A DNA stretch of 64,000 nt from Streptococcus mitis SK579 (GCF_000257905.1 NZ_AJJL01000022.1:1-64000), one strand, 5' to 3'; shown: positions 49,557 to 61,115, counted from the first letter of the stretch. The notes: generated from the sequence alone by a model not told the origin. Numbers and translations: made by a program.

Positions 49557-50500
49557 TATGGATGGCTAACAATCAATTCTAATTCTTGTCCTTCCAGAGT
49601 CCAAGATTCAACATCACTTGGTAGGATAAAGTGACTACCTTTTTGAATCGGATAGTTTTTCCCATCTACAGTAAGCTGACCTTGACCAGCTAAGACACTC
49701 AATAAGCTGTAATCAGCTGTCTTGTAGAATTCAACTTTCCCAGTAATTTCCCACTTGTAGACTGCGAAGAAGTCATTGGATACAAGGAGAGTTGAGCGTA
49801 AATCGTCGGCTTTGATAGTTACTGGACGACTATTTGCTGGTTCACCAATGTTCAAAACATCAATAGATTTTTCAAGGTGAAGTTCGCGCAAATTGCCCTT
49901 GTCATCCTTACGGTCAAAGTCATAGACGCGATAGGTGGTGTCACTAGATTGTTGGGTTTCAAGAATCAAGATACCTGCCCCGATAGCATGCATGGTGCCA
50001 CTTGGTACATAGAAGAAATCTCCAGCCTTAACTGGTACTTTTGTCAATAAACTATCCCAGTTCTTGTCCTCAATTTGCTGACGGAGTTCTTCTTTTGACT
50101 TGGCATTGTGACCGTAGATAATCTCTGATCCTTCATCCGCAGCGATGATGTACCAGCATTCTGTTTTTCCAAGTTCGCCTTCATGCTCTAGTCCATAAGC
50201 ATCATCTGGGTGAACTTGGACGCTGAGCCAGTCGTTGGCATCGAGGATTTTGGTCAAAAGTGGAAATACAGGTTCTGGACGATTGCCAAACAATTCACGG
50301 TGCTCTGCATATAAAGTAGCTAGATCTGTTCCTTCAAAACGACCATTGGCAACTTTAGAGACACCATTTGGATGAGCTGAGATAGCCCAGTATTCTCCGA
50401 TTTTTTCACTTGGGATGTCGTATCCAAACTCATCGCGTAGCTTGGTTCCACCCCAGATTTTTTCTTGCATAACGGAATTTAAAAATAATGGTTCTGACAT
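49556..50500 (-). CDS. manA: Mannose-6-phosphate isomerase, class I
   Basis: The 314-residue cupin-fold enzyme interconverts mannose-6-P and fructose-6-P. Visible motifs are KIWGGTKLR near the N-terminus, LSVQVHPDD (zinc ligands), GKTECWY and PSGTMHAIG. It has its own promoter upstream (TATAATG on the minus strand) and shares a terminator region with the preceding glucosidase. Confidence 0.95.
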   Translation of the reverse strand: MSEPLFLNSVMQEKIWGGTKLRDEFGYDIPSEKIGEYWAISAHPNGVSKVANGRFEGTDLATLYAEHRELFGNRPEPVFPLLTKILDANDWLSVQVHPDDAYGLEHEGELGKTECWYIIAADEGSEIIYGHNAKSKEELRQQIEDKNWDSLLTKVPVKAGDFFYVPSGTMHAIGAGILILETQQSSDTTYRVYDFDRKDDKGNLRELHLEKSIDVLNIGEPANSRPVTIKADDLRSTLLVSNDFFAVYKWEITGKVEFYKTADYSLLSVLAGQGQLTVDGKNYPIQKGSHFILPSDVESWTLEGQELELIVSHP

Positions 50501-50540
50501 GTCGATCTCCTGTCTGATTTTTCTCCCTTCATTATAGCAA

Positions 50541-50567
50541 AAAAAGAGTTCCAGTTGAACTCTTTTT
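50541..50567. terminator. Terminator of the 6-phospho-beta-glucosidase gene
   Basis: Perfect 11-bp arms AAAAAGAGTTC/GAACTCTTTTT with a five-base loop. Confidence 0.8.
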
Positions 50568-50620
50568 CATATCTTATAAAGTAGGGAGAAGATTTTATAA
50601 AAATAGTAAACAAATGTGCT

Positions 50621-52069
<1,449 letters not shown>

Positions 52070-52230
52070 TCACTTGATTTGGTAGTTCTATTATACTAAA
52101 AAGAAAACAAAAAGTTTGGAACTATCTGGGTAATGATGTCCTGAGCGGGCTTTTACGTTTGAATAAAAAATAAGCAAGTTTTTGAGAGTTTTGCTATAAA
52201 AATGTAAACTATCACAGTCTTGTGATAAGA

Positions 52231-52256
52231 AAAAGACCGGATTGCTCCGATCTTTC
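52231..52256 (-). terminator. Terminator of the VOC gene
   Basis: AAGACCGGA/TCCGATCTT stem; the same hairpin sequence recurs at 52684-52710 on the other side of the VOC gene. Confidence 0.7.
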
Positions 52257-52321
52257 AATAGTTCATATTCGCAAATTCTTTTTTAAGAATCATTATGGTT
52301 AACTTCAAATGACTAAGCGTC

Positions 52322-52669
52322 CTATTTCATACGATAAAAATCAATCACTAGACCAGCAGGGCCTTTAACTAATAAGGACTCTGTTCCCCAATCGGTTACA
52401 GTTGGACCGTTTAAAACCTGAATACCAAGTTCTTTCAACCGTTGGTAGTTCTGGTCTACATTCTCAACCTCAATGTGAAGAATTATTCCTGACTCAAAGT
52501 TTCCCAAAGGAACCAAATGATTTTGGGACAACATGAGACAGTGACTGCCAATCGTAAACTGAGCAAAACCATCATCAGCATAATCTGACTTTTTATCCAA
52601 GATATGCTCCAAGTCAGCACAGACTTGGGGAACATTTGAAACGATAATATCTAATTGATTTAAATTCAT
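52322..52669 (-). CDS. VOC (glyoxalase/bleomycin resistance) family protein
   Basis: The 115-residue single VOC-domain protein has paired beta-alpha-beta-beta-beta halves; an ILHIEVENVDQNYQRLKELG stretch marks the second half and a GPAGLVIDFY strand ends it. Role unknown: family members include lyases, dioxygenases and drug-binding proteins. It stands alone between two copies of one terminator hairpin. Confidence 0.82.
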   Translation of the reverse strand: MNLNQLDIIVSNVPQVCADLEHILDKKSDYADDGFAQFTIGSHCLMLSQNHLVPLGNFESGIILHIEVENVDQNYQRLKELGIQVLNGPTVTDWGTESLLVKGPAGLVIDFYRMK

Positions 52670-52683
52670 TTACTATCCTCCAT

Positions 52684-52710
52684 AAAAAGACCGGATTGCT
52701 CCGATCTTTT
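52684..52710 (-). terminator. Terminator between spxB and the VOC gene
   Basis: AAAAAGACCGGA/TCCGATCTTTTT stem with a four-base loop. It is the near-identical twin of the hairpin at 52231-52256. Confidence 0.7.
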
Positions 52711-52714
52711 TAAG

Positions 52715-52823
52715 TTTCTCTCTATGAAAATCAAAGAATAAACAAGGCATCAAACCGCAGGCAGTACTGGAGTACGGCAAGGTGAAGATAACGCAGTTTA
52801 CATTTGATTTTCGACGAGAGAAA
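52715..52823. repeat. BOX-derived element with 20-bp inverted ends
   Basis: The ends TTCTCTCTATGAAAATCAAA and TTTGATTTTCGACGAGAGAA are inverted repeats. The interior matches boxA-like sequence (CGGCAAGG, then AACGCAGTTT). It lies immediately downstream of spxB and reaches its last codons' edge. Confidence 0.6.
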
Positions 52824-54599
52824 TTATTTAATTGCGCGTGATTGCAATCCTTCTTCTTCCAAGAAGAGACGGAATGGTACGAGTTCTTCTGCTTCGTATT
52901 TTTCCTTGAAGGCTTTGATAGCTTCTTCTGAGTGAAGTTTTGGATCCAATTCAAGTACTTCTACTGGAAGTGGACGGTGTGGAGTGATGTGAGCATCGAT
53001 AACAACAGTTTTACCTTCTTTGTTCAATTTAACAGCTTCTGCAACAACTGCATCGATATCTTCGATACGATTTACTGTAAATCCAACAGCTCCTTGAGCT
53101 TCAGCGATTTTCGCATAGTCAGCATTAGGGAAATCACAACCAAACAAGTGTTTGTTTGTGTCTTCGTATTTGTCCTTGATGAAGGCATATTTACCATTTG
53201 AGAAGACAACGTTGATAACTGGAAGGTCGTATTGAACGTTTGTGATAACGTCTGGGTAGCACATGTTGAATGCACCGTCACCCATGATGTTCCATACTTG
53301 GCGATCTGGATTGTCTTTCTTAGCAGCGATACCACCAGGAAGGGCAATACCCATTGTCGCAAAGAGTGGAGATGTACGCCACATGTTCTTAGGTGTCATG
53401 TGAAGGTGACGAGTAGATGTTTGAGTAGTGTCACCTACGTCGATTGAATAGATAGCGTCTTGATCAGCATGTTTGTTGATTGCATTGTAAACTTGATACA
53501 ATTGCAATTCACCCTCAGTTTTACCTTCGAGTTTGTTCATGTAATCACGCCAGTTTTGGTTGTTCTTAACGTTTGCACGCCACCATGGAGTAGATTCAAC
53601 TGGATTCACTTTGTCAAGGATTGCTTTCGCTGCTTGACCTGCATCACCAAGGATTGAAGCGTCTAGGGCATGACGTTTACCAAGTTTGTAAGGGTCGATA
53701 TCCACTTGGATGAATTTTTCAGTATTCTTGAATGCTTCGTAAACTTCAGCAAATGGGAAGTTTGAACCAAGGAAAAGAACTGTGTCTGCTTCAAAGACCA
53801 CTTCGTTGGCTGGTTTCCAACCAACACGGTAAGCAGAACCTGTCAAACCTTCGTAGTTCCATTCGAAAGCTTCAAAGTTTTTACCTGTTGTGATGATTGG
53901 TGCTTTGATTTTACGTGACAATTCAGTAATCACTTCACCAGCTTTAACACCACCGTAACCAGCATAGATAACTGGACGTTCAGCATTGTTCAAGATTTCA
54001 ACAGCTTTGTCGATTTCAACTTCGTTTAAAGCAGGAGCGATGAATGAACGCTCGTATGAACCTGATCCATAGTATGAGTTTTCGTCGATTTCTTGGAAAC
54101 CGAAGTTTACTGGGATTTCAACAACAGCTGGACCTTTTTTAGAAACTGCAGCACGGCAAGCTTCGTCGATAACTTTTGGCAATTGCTCAGCGTAAGCTAC
54201 ACGTTTGTTGTAGACAGCGATACCGTTGTACATTGGGTTTTGGTTCAATTCTTGGAAAGCATCCATGTTCAATTCGTTAACTGGACGTGATCCAAGGATC
54301 GCTAGGAATGGAGTGTTATCCATAGCTGCATCGTAAACACCGTTAATCAAGTGAGTCGCACCTGGACCACCTGAACCAACTGCAACCCCGATTGAGCCGC
54401 CGAATTTAGCTTGCATAACCGCTGCAAGAGCACCTGTTTCTTCGTGGCGAACTTGCAAGAAGCGGATATCTTTGTCTTCAGCCAAAGCGTCCATCAATGA
54501 GCTGAGTGTTCCTGATGGGATACCGTAGATTGTGTCTACGCCCCATGTTTTCAATACATTAAGCATTGCTGCAGATGCAGTAATTTTCCCTTGAGTCAT
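52824..54599 (-). CDS. spxB: Pyruvate oxidase
   Basis: The 591-residue thiamine diphosphate/FAD enzyme converts pyruvate, phosphate and oxygen to acetyl phosphate, CO2 and hydrogen peroxide. The N-terminal ThDP pyrimidine domain has [10 protein letters not shown]; the C-terminal domain has the GDGAFNM and VVFSNGKY region of the ThDP-binding motif. It is the main H2O2 source in mitis-group streptococci. Two cre sites upstream suggest CcpA control. Confidence 0.96.
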   Translation of the reverse strand: MTQGKITASAAMLNVLKTWGVDTIYGIPSGTLSSLMDALAEDKDIRFLQVRHEETGALAAVMQAKFGGSIGVAVGSGGPGATHLINGVYDAAMDNTPFLAILGSRPVNELNMDAFQELNQNPMYNGIAVYNKRVAYAEQLPKVIDEACRAAVSKKGPAVVEIPVNFGFQEIDENSYYGSGSYERSFIAPALNEVEIDKAVEILNNAERPVIYAGYGGVKAGEVITELSRKIKAPIITTGKNFEAFEWNYEGLTGSAYRVGWKPANEVVFEADTVLFLGSNFPFAEVYEAFKNTEKFIQVDIDPYKLGKRHALDASILGDAGQAAKAILDKVNPVESTPWWRANVKNNQNWRDYMNKLEGKTEGELQLYQVYNAINKHADQDAIYSIDVGDTTQTSTRHLHMTPKNMWRTSPLFATMGIALPGGIAAKKDNPDRQVWNIMGDGAFNMCYPDVITNVQYDLPVINVVFSNGKYAFIKDKYEDTNKHLFGCDFPNADYAKIAEAQGAVGFTVNRIEDIDAVVAEAVKLNKEGKTVVIDAHITPHRPLPVEVLELDPKLHSEEAIKAFKEKYEAEELVPFRLFLEEEGLQSRAIK

Positions 54600-54657
54600 A
54601 ATGATAACTCTCCTTCAAATATTTTTAAATCTACTAAAAAAGGTTTCGTATACTTTT

Positions 54658-54671
54658 TGAAAACGTTTCAG
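54658..54671. promoter_or_regulatory. cre site 1 of spxB
   Basis: TGAAAACGTTTCAG fits the CcpA cre consensus (TGNAANCGNTNNCA) and lies about 60 bases before the spxB start. Confidence 0.75.
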
Positions 54672-54759
54672 CAAATTTTTACTCTACTAATTTATCACAT
54701 TTCGTTCGACTTTTCTAAGAATCTGCTCAGAAGTTTTTATTCTCTATTACAGTACAGTT

Positions 54760-54773
54760 TGAAAACGTTTTAG
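54760..54773. promoter_or_regulatory. cre site 2 of spxB
   Basis: TGAAAACGTTTTAG, nearly the same sequence 102 bases further upstream, between the copA terminator and the spxB promoter region. Confidence 0.7.
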
Positions 54774-54788
54774 CTTCTGTTTTATAAT

Positions 54789-54812
54789 AAAAAGCGAGCA
54801 AGCCCGCTTTTA
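54789..54812 (-). terminator. Terminator of the cop operon
   Basis: AAAAGCGGGC, a short loop and GCTCGCTTTTT on the minus strand; the hairpin begins in the last codons of copA. Confidence 0.7.
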
Positions 54813-57053
54813 ATCTATTTTACTAAAGTTTAACAGAAGGGAACTGGTCAGAACAGATACTGAACTAAAAGCCATAGCTAGACCTGCCAATTCTGGGTTG
54901 AGGACCAATCCAATACCTGAAAAGACTCCTGCTGCTATCGGAATTCCAACGACATTGTAGATAAAGGCCCAGAAAAGATTGAGCAGAATTCGATTAAAGG
55001 TTTTCTTACTCATGTCAAAGGCACGAACCACTCCTAGGAGGTTATTAGTTGTCAACACCAAATCTGCTGACTCGATGGCAATATCTGTTCCAGCTCCCAT
55101 AGCAATCCCCACATCTGCTACACTGAGGGCAGGAGCGTCATTGATGCCATCACCAACAAAGGCTACTTTTCCAGCTGATTGTAGTTTATGTATTTCATGA
55201 GCTTTTTCTTCTGGCAAGACACCTGCAATGACCTCTTCAATTCCGATTTGATCTGCAATAGCACGCGCCACACCTGCATTGTCTCCTGTCAGCATGACTG
55301 TTTTAAGGCCTCGTTTTTTCAACTGACTGATGGCTAGCTTAGCATTTTCCTTAGGGATATCCTGCAAAGCAAGCAAGCCTTTGATTTCATTGTCCACAGC
55401 CAAAAACACAACTGTCTTAGCTTCTTTTTCCAGTTCTTCTAGTTTTTCTTGATAAATGCTAGAAATATCCATGCCATCCAGCATTTTAGCATTTCCAAGC
55501 AGAACTTGTTTTCCATTGATTTGCCCTGAGACACCTTTTCCGTGCAAGGCTTGGAAATTTTCAACAGTTTGTAACTCAAGTCCAGCTTCACTGGCTCGTT
55601 TCACAACGGCTTCAGCCAGTGGGTGTTGAGAAGCTTCTTCCAAGGAGGCTGCTAATCCAAGCACTTCTACTTCGTCGCCGATGATATCTGTTACCACAGG
55701 CTTCCCTTCCGTCAAAGTCCCAGTCTTATCAAAGACAAGAGTTTGGACTTTCTGGATTTCCTGTAGAACCATTCCATTTTTGAGGAGAACTCCCATCTTG
55801 GCACTGCGTCCTGTCCCTACCATAAGGGCTGTCGGTGTTGCAAGACCCAAGGCACAAGGGCAGGCAATAATCAAAACAGCCACCCCATAGAGAAGAGAAG
55901 AGACAAAACTCGCTCCAAGCACGACTACACTATCCCTGAGCAAGACGAACCAAACCCAAAAGGTCACAATCCCTAAAATGACAACTGCTGGGACAAAAAT
56001 CCCTGAAATTTTATCCGTCAAGTCCTGAATCGGCGCACGACTTGTCTGAGCTTTCTTCACAAAATCCACAATCTGAGCCAAAACAGTTTCTGAACCAACT
56101 TTTTCTGCTCTAAAAACAAGTGTTCCACTATTATTGATGGTTGAACCAATGACGGTATCTCCAACTGTCTTGTCCACAGGCAGACTCTCACCTGTCACCA
56201 TAGACTCATCAATACTAGAGATACCTTCTACTACGACACCATCAACAGCAATCTTTTCACCGGGACGCACTCGAATCAGGTCACCTACCTTGACTTGCTC
56301 CAAGGGGACTTGAACATAGTTATCCTCACGCAAGACTTCTGCAGTTTTAGCCTGCAAGTCAAGTAATTTCTCCACAGCTTGGGAAGTATTTTTCCGCATT
56401 TTCTCCTCAAAAACGGCTCCCATAAGAACGAAGAAGAAGATAAATGCAGCACTTTCAAAGTAAACGGGGAGACCAGCGAAGAGGGCAACTAAGCTATAGA
56501 AATAGGCCACTAGGGTTCCCAGAGCAACCAAGGTATCCATGTTGGCATTGTGCTTTTTAAAACTAGCCCAAGCACTTTGGATATAAGGACCACCTGCTAC
56601 TAGCATAATCGGTGTTGTGGCTAAAAAGGTTCCCCAACGCATAACTTGGTGACTAATTCCTCCTGTCGACATCCCAATCATGAGAATCACAAGAGGCACA
56701 GTAAAGATACTAGTAATCCAAAAACGCTGTAAAAGTGATAGAGATTTTCGAGTCTTCTCAACTACGATATAACTCCCCTTTTGCATCTTCATGCCACAAG
56801 AAAATTCATGTTGACCTAATTCTTGAGGTGTAAATCGAATGACTTTCTCCTCATCTACGCCGATTGGTTCCAAGATGCCTTCTTCTTCAAATAGAATTTC
56901 CTTATAACAGTTTGAAGGTGTCACACGGTGAAAGGTGATCTCAGCAGGAACTCCTTTTTGCAGTTGAATGTGGGCTGGATGGTAGCCTTTGTCTGCCGTG
57001 ATACGGATTTTTTGAACACCATTTTCAAGACTTGCTTTTACAATTTCAGTCAT
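54810..57053 (-). CDS. copA: Copper-exporting P-type ATPase CopA
   Basis: The 747-residue P1B ATPase has the intramembrane ACPCALGL motif, the phosphorylation site [17 protein letters not shown] (nucleotide-binding HP) and [10 protein letters not shown]. In place of the usual heavy-metal CxxC domain, residues 1-100 form a cupredoxin-like domain ending [11 protein letters not shown], resembling CupA. It exports Cu(I). It follows cupA after 9 bases in copY-cupA-copA. Confidence 0.95.
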   Translation of the reverse strand: MTEIVKASLENGVQKIRITADKGYHPAHIQLQKGVPAEITFHRVTPSNCYKEILFEEEGILEPIGVDEEKVIRFTPQELGQHEFSCGMKMQKGSYIVVEKTRKSLSLLQRFWITSIFTVPLVILMIGMSTGGISHQVMRWGTFLATTPIMLVAGGPYIQSAWASFKKHNANMDTLVALGTLVAYFYSLVALFAGLPVYFESAAFIFFFVLMGAVFEEKMRKNTSQAVEKLLDLQAKTAEVLREDNYVQVPLEQVKVGDLIRVRPGEKIAVDGVVVEGISSIDESMVTGESLPVDKTVGDTVIGSTINNSGTLVFRAEKVGSETVLAQIVDFVKKAQTSRAPIQDLTDKISGIFVPAVVILGIVTFWVWFVLLRDSVVVLGASFVSSLLYGVAVLIIACPCALGLATPTALMVGTGRSAKMGVLLKNGMVLQEIQKVQTLVFDKTGTLTEGKPVVTDIIGDEVEVLGLAASLEEASQHPLAEAVVKRASEAGLELQTVENFQALHGKGVSGQINGKQVLLGNAKMLDGMDISSIYQEKLEELEKEAKTVVFLAVDNEIKGLLALQDIPKENAKLAISQLKKRGLKTVMLTGDNAGVARAIADQIGIEEVIAGVLPEEKAHEIHKLQSAGKVAFVGDGINDAPALSVADVGIAMGAGTDIAIESADLVLTTNNLLGVVRAFDMSKKTFNRILLNLFWAFIYNVVGIPIAAGVFSGIGLVLNPELAGLAMAFSSVSVLTSSLLLNFSKID

Positions 57054-57062
57054 ATCATTCTC

Positions 57063-57434
57063 CTATTCTACAATCATCTTACCGTGCATCATATTCATGC
57101 CACAAGAGAAACCATACTCTCCAACCTGCTCAGGTGTGATTTCCACTACATACTCTTCCCCCATAGGCAGGTCCGCATGTACACCAAAGTCTGGAAAAAC
57201 AATCTGATCCAGACAGGGTGAAGGGTCCTTACGGTCAAAGACAATGCGGGCTGGCACTGATTTCTTGAGGATAATCAACTCAGGCGTATAGCCCCCCATA
57301 ACCTCCACTCGAATCTCTTGGTATCCCTTTTTTTGCTGGGCCTTTTGTCCAGATTTTTCAGGCTTTTTGAAAAACCAAAACAAGATAAAGGCGATAAGGG
57401 CAATACAAATAATGGTTACAATAATATTCAACAT
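57063..57434 (-). CDS. cupA: Membrane-anchored copper chaperone CupA
   Basis: The 123-residue protein has an N-terminal helix (about 3-21, ending WFFKK) and a cupredoxin fold (about 42-123) with Cys in SPCLDQ and the C-terminal CGMNMMHG Cu(I) motif. In pneumococcus CupA receives copper and passes it to CopA, whose N-terminal domain is homologous. Confidence 0.92.
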   Translation of the reverse strand: MLNIIVTIICIALIAFILFWFFKKPEKSGQKAQQKKGYQEIRVEVMGGYTPELIILKKSVPARIVFDRKDPSPCLDQIVFPDFGVHADLPMGEEYVVEITPEQVGEYGFSCGMNMMHGKMIVE

Positions 57435-57444
57435 GACGTCTCCT

Positions 57445-57840
57445 TTACATACAATTACATTTTACTTCTGTTACAGCGTTTGATTTCTTCTCAGAAATCA
57501 CAGCTTCCAAGTCTTCCAAGTCAGCCTGAGTAAAATCACATTCAGCAATCAAATCAGCCAACAAGTTCTTAATCCTACGAGAACAAACCTTGTCCTTGAT
57601 ATCTTGGACAAGTAAATCCCGACTTTGGTCCAAAGTCAAAAGGGCTGAATAGACAAAGAACTTGCCTTCTTTTTTCCTTGTCAGACACTCTTTCTCAACC
57701 AAACGAGCCAAAAGAGTTTGAATGGTTGACTTGGACCAGTCGAACCGCTCCGCCAGAACCCTGATCAAATCCGTACTGGTCTGCTCTCCTTGCATCCAAA
57801 TAATCTTCATGACCTGCCATTCTGCATCTGAAATCTGCAT
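57445..57840 (-). CDS. copY: Copper-responsive repressor CopY
   Basis: The 131-residue BlaI/MecI-type winged helix (residues 1-75, WSKSTIQTLLARLVEK) has a C-terminal metal site with a CNC motif at the end and Cys earlier in KVCSRR. It represses the cop operon until copper displaces zinc. ATG 57840 has AGGAGG seven bases upstream; a GTG two codons earlier is possible but less well placed. Confidence 0.93.
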   Translation of the reverse strand: MQISDAEWQVMKIIWMQGEQTSTDLIRVLAERFDWSKSTIQTLLARLVEKECLTRKKEGKFFVYSALLTLDQSRDLLVQDIKDKVCSRRIKNLLADLIAECDFTQADLEDLEAVISEKKSNAVTEVKCNCM

Positions 57841-57858
57841 AATCACACCTCCTAAATC

Positions 57859-57868
57859 TACATTTGTC
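57859..57868. promoter_or_regulatory. cop box 1
   Basis: GACAAATGTA on the minus strand fits the CopY operator KACANNTGTA, between the -10 and the start of copY. Confidence 0.85.
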
Positions 57869-57881
57869 GATTACGGTTATT

Positions 57882-57910
57882 AGTATACTCCTAAAATCTA
57901 CATTTGTCAA
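57882..57910 (-). promoter_or_regulatory. copY promoter
   Basis: TTGACA (57905-57910) and TATACT (57882-57887) with a 17-base spacer on the minus strand; the -35 overlaps cop box 2. Confidence 0.85.
57899..57908. promoter_or_regulatory. cop box 2
   Basis: A second identical GACAAATGTA exactly 40 bases from the first, overlapping the -35. Confidence 0.85.
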
Positions 57911-58004
57911 CTATGAAATTAATTTTTTCTTTGAAAAATTGAATTTTAACCATATGATAAAGAATTTCCAGTCAATTTTTACTATATAAACTATAAAAAT
58001 ATGC

Positions 58005-58010
58005 TATACT
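58005..58010 (+). promoter_or_regulatory. thiD promoter (extended -10)
   Basis: TATACT preceded by TGC on the plus strand, about 20 bases before the riboswitch. Confidence 0.6.
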
Positions 58011-58027
58011 AAAGAAAAAAGAAAACA

Positions 58028-58115
58028 ACCACTAGGGGTGCGTAAAGCTGAGATTAACAACTGTTAGACCCTTTGACTCAATCTAGGTAATGCTAGCTGA
58101 TGGAAGTGGAAATGA
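58028..58115 (+). ncRNA. TPP riboswitch (thi-box)
   Basis: The conserved thi-box parts are in order: AGGGGTGC, GCTGAGATTA, ACCCTTTGA, ACTC, GGTAATGC and TGATGGAAG. It controls thiD, which begins about 90 bases later. The expression platform between 58116 and 58200 has no obvious T-tailed terminator, so translational control is possible. Confidence 0.92.
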
Positions 58116-58204
58116 TAATGGGGACTAGCAGTCTTCTATTTCCTTCCTGAAACATACTGGCTTGTTCTTAAGAATACAAACTTCAGTTGGTTGGGAGGTT
58201 TTAG

Positions 58205-58996
58205 ATGACTTATTTACCTGTTGCTTTGACCATTGCAGGGACTGACCCTAGTGGCGGTGCTGGCATTATGGCTGATTTAAAATCATTCCAAGCTAGAGAT
58301 GTCTATGGAATGGCTGTTGTGACAAGTCTTGTCGCTCAAAATACCAGAGGCGTTCAGCTAATCGAGCATGTTTCTCCTCAAATGTTGAAAGCCCAATTGG
58401 ACAGTGTCTTTTCGGATATTACACCTCAGGCTGTAAAAACTGGGATGTTGGCAACTACTGAAATCATGGAAATCATCCAGCCCTATCTTCAAAAGCTGGA
58501 TTGCCCCTACGTCCTTGATCCTGTTATGGTAGCTACGAGTGGAGACACCCTGATTGATACCACTGCCAGAACCTACCTAAAAACAAACCTTCTGCCTCTT
58601 GCAAGCATTATCACACCTAATCTTCCTGAGGCAGAAGAGATTGTTGGTTTTTCAATCAATAACCCCGAAGACATGCAACGTGCTGGTCGCCTGATTTTAA
58701 AAGAATTTGGTCCTCAGTCTGTGGTCATCAAAGGTGGCCATCTCGAAGGCGGTGCTAAAGATTTCCTTTTTACCAAAGATGAGCAATTTGTCTGGGAAAG
58801 CCCAAGGATTCAAACCTGTCACACTCATGGTACTGGATGTACCTTTGCTGCAGTGATTACGGCTGAACTAGCCAAAGGCAAAAGCCTTTATCAGGCAGTT
58901 GATAAGGCCAAGGCCTTTATTACAAAAGCCATCCAAGACGCCCCTCAACTTGGTCATGGTTCTGGCCCAGTCAATCATACAAGCTTTAAAGATTAA
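58205..58996 (+). CDS. thiD: Hydroxymethylpyrimidine/phosphomethylpyrimidine kinase
   Basis: The 263-residue ribokinase-fold enzyme has IAGTDPSGGAGI at the N-terminus, VLDPVMVATSGD and HTHGTGCTFAA, the anion-hole/ATP motif. It phosphorylates HMP and HMP-P for thiamine synthesis. It is expressed alone from a TPP riboswitch, facing the thiE-thiM operon. Confidence 0.95.
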   Translation: MTYLPVALTIAGTDPSGGAGIMADLKSFQARDVYGMAVVTSLVAQNTRGVQLIEHVSPQMLKAQLDSVFSDITPQAVKTGMLATTEIMEIIQPYLQKLDCPYVLDPVMVATSGDTLIDTTARTYLKTNLLPLASIITPNLPEAEEIVGFSINNPEDMQRAGRLILKEFGPQSVVIKGGHLEGGAKDFLFTKDEQFVWESPRIQTCHTHGTGCTFAAVITAELAKGKSLYQAVDKAKAFITKAIQDAPQLGHGSGPVNHTSFKD

Positions 58997-59039
58997 AAAA
59001 ACTCTCTAGTTTCCACTTTAAGGGAATTAGAGAGTTTTT
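58997..59039 (+). terminator. Terminator of thiD
   Basis: Perfect 12-bp arms AAAAACTCTCTA (58997-59008) and TAGAGAGTTTTT (59028-59039). Confidence 0.85.
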
Positions 59040-59153
59040 ATACTTTTCGAAAATCTCTTCAAACGACGTCAGCTTTATCTGCAACCTCAAAGCTGTGCTT
59101 TGAGCAACCTGCGACTAGCTTCCTAGTTTGCTCTTTGATTCTCAGTGAGTATT
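59040..59153 (+). repeat. BOX element (A-C type)
   Basis: A boxA-like start (CTTTTCGAAAATCTCTTCAA, then GACGTCAGC), a TTTGAG-containing middle, and a boxC-like end (GCGACTAGCTTCCTAGTTTG, TCTTTGATTCTCAGTGAGTA). It sits between convergent thiD and thiE. Confidence 0.85.
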
Positions 59154-59155
59154 AA

Positions 59156-59788
59156 TTAGAAAATAATATCATCCAACTTTGTTAAAAAGGCTTGCGTTTT
59201 TGCCTCTATATCTTCTGCCTGCATCAAATCACGTACGACAGCTACACCAGCTATACCCGTGCCGATAAGCTGGTCAACGTTCTCTGACGTCAAGCCTCCA
59301 ATAGCAACTACTGGAATGGCGACCCTTTGGCAAATTGTCTTCAAGGTTGAAATCAGGGTGATGGGTGCATTTTCCTTGGTGGTTGTCGGAAAAATGGCTC
59401 CTGTCCCCAAGTAATCTGCTCCCCCTTCTTCTGCCTCAAGAGCTCTTTTTACAGTTTTAGCTGTAACACCGAGGATTTTGTCAGGGCCCAAGACTTGTCG
59501 GGCAACCGAAACTGGTAGTTCATCGTCTCCTATATGTAGACCTGCAGCATCAACTGCAAGACAGACATCCAAACGATCATCGATGATCAAGGGTACCTGA
59601 TAGGCATCTGTTATTTCCTTGACTTGTTTTGCCAGTTGATAATATTGATTGGTTGTGAGATTTTTTTCTCGTAATTGGACTATGGTAACACCTGAACGGC
59701 AAGCCGTCTCAACCTTTTCAAGAAAACTTTCCAAGGAATCTTGGTAGCGATTGGTTACTAGATACAGTCTGAGCGCCTCTCTATTCAT
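59156..59788 (-). CDS. thiE: Thiamine-phosphate synthase
   Basis: The 210-residue TIM-barrel enzyme joins HMP-PP and HET-P. Motifs [27 protein letters not shown] and GAIFPTTTK bind the substrates. ATG 59788 is preceded by AAAGGAGATG and overlaps thiM by 8 bases. Confidence 0.95.
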   Translation of the reverse strand: MNREALRLYLVTNRYQDSLESFLEKVETACRSGVTIVQLREKNLTTNQYYQLAKQVKEITDAYQVPLIIDDRLDVCLAVDAAGLHIGDDELPVSVARQVLGPDKILGVTAKTVKRALEAEEGGADYLGTGAIFPTTTKENAPITLISTLKTICQRVAIPVVAIGGLTSENVDQLIGTGIAGVAVVRDLMQAEDIEAKTQAFLTKLDDIIF

Positions 59789-60584
59789 AAACATCTCCTT
59801 TTATGGCTTCTAGCCAATTTTCATCTCTTTTTAGAAGCGAAAGCTGATTGAGTACTTGGTAGCGAAATTCTTCCAATCCCATTCCTTGAACAACTATTCT
59901 CTCAGCAGAGATATTAAGATAAGAGACCGCTAAGCAGGAAGCTTCAAAGCCAGTCATTCCTTGGCTGAGAAAAACAGCTGTTAAAGCTCCAACCAAGTCT
60001 CCTGTCCCTGTTATCCAGTCTAATTCTGCACAGCCATTCTCAAGTAAAGCAACCTGATTCTTCGAAACGATGAGGTCCTTGGGGCCTGTGACTAAGAATG
60101 ACATACCTGGATAGGTCTGACACCAGTCTTTCAAGACTTGAAGCAAATCCTCAGTTTCTTGATCTTTAGCACTCGCATCGACTCCGACTCCGTGGTGTTT
60201 TAAGCCAACAAGACTTCGGATTTCTGACATATTTCCCTTAAGGACCGTAGGGCTATAGTCTAAAAGGTCTTTAACTAAGCTCTTACGAATGACTGAAGCT
60301 GTTACGCCAACCGCATCTACTACCATTGGGAGACAAGCTTGAGTTGCATACGAAGCTACCATACGGATTGCTTTTTCCTTCTCAGCAGACAAATGCCCCA
60401 AATTGATGAAAAGAGCCTGACTCTGTTTGGTAAAATCAAGAACCTCACGGGGATCATCCGCCATAACTGGTTTACATCCCAGAGCCAAAATCCCATTTGC
60501 CAGCATCTCACAAGAAATTTCATTGGTAATGCAGTGAATGAGGGAAGTCGTTCCCAGAGGAAAAGGATTTGATAATTCCTGCAT
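59781..60584 (-). CDS. thiM: Hydroxyethylthiazole kinase
   Basis: The 267-residue ribokinase-like enzyme salvages thiazole. Motifs include VHCITN-like IHCITNEIS near residues 16-24, [16 protein letters not shown] and the C-terminal [10 protein letters not shown]. One-base overlap with thiW. Confidence 0.94.
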   Translation of the reverse strand: MQELSNPFPLGTTSLIHCITNEISCEMLANGILALGCKPVMADDPREVLDFTKQSQALFINLGHLSAEKEKAIRMVASYATQACLPMVVDAVGVTASVIRKSLVKDLLDYSPTVLKGNMSEIRSLVGLKHHGVGVDASAKDQETEDLLQVLKDWCQTYPGMSFLVTGPKDLIVSKNQVALLENGCAELDWITGTGDLVGALTAVFLSQGMTGFEASCLAVSYLNISAERIVVQGMGLEEFRYQVLNQLSLLKRDENWLEAIKGDVYE

Positions 60585-61108
60585 CAGTCTATCCTTTCAG
60601 CAAAGAAATATCCCTGCACTTTTTTAAAGAATTCCTGCTTGATTAAAAATCGAAAGGCAATAAAGGAAATCGCTGTACCGATTAAGGTTGCTCCGAAAAA
60701 TCGAGGAGTATAGATAAACCAGCTAAGCTTAGCAGCTGATCCTGTAAAGAGTACCATAACAGGATAGGAAACAATCGAACCAATAACACCTGTTCCCAAA
60801 ATTTCTCCCAAGGCAGAAAAGTAAAATTTTCGACCGTACTTATAAAAGAGGCCTGCAAGGAGAGCTCCAAAAGTCGCTCCTGTGAGAGCTAAAGGCGGAA
60901 TCCCTTGAGTCGTCATACGGATAAAGGCTGTGACTGTAGCCATAGCCAAAGCATAAACAGGTCCCATCATGATTCCTGCTAGAATATTGACTACACTGGA
61001 CATCGGTGCCATTCCCTCAATCCGAAAGATAGGCGTAAGGACTACATCAAGGGCAATCATCATGGATAAAATGGTTAATTTATGAACCTGTAATTGGTGC
61101 TTTCTCAT
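60584..61108 (-). CDS. thiW: Thiazole transporter S-component ThiW
   Basis: The 174-residue integral membrane protein with about five helices opens [20 protein letters not shown], typical of ECF-type S-components. By family and by position beside thiM it should bring in hydroxyethylthiazole, using a shared ECF module encoded elsewhere. Confidence 0.88.
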   Translation of the reverse strand: MRKHQLQVHKLTILSMMIALDVVLTPIFRIEGMAPMSSVVNILAGIMMGPVYALAMATVTAFIRMTTQGIPPLALTGATFGALLAGLFYKYGRKFYFSALGEILGTGVIGSIVSYPVMVLFTGSAAKLSWFIYTPRFFGATLIGTAISFIAFRFLIKQEFFKKVQGYFFAERID

Positions 61109-61115
61109 GTTTCTA

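Noticed and set aside
52673..52954. 93-codon minus-strand frame overlapping the spxB 3' end
   Set aside because: It runs through the BOX-like repeat and terminator and overlaps spxB in another frame.
58116..58204. Transcription terminator in the thiD riboswitch platform
   Set aside because: No stem followed by a T run is visible, so no terminator was called; control may be at translation.
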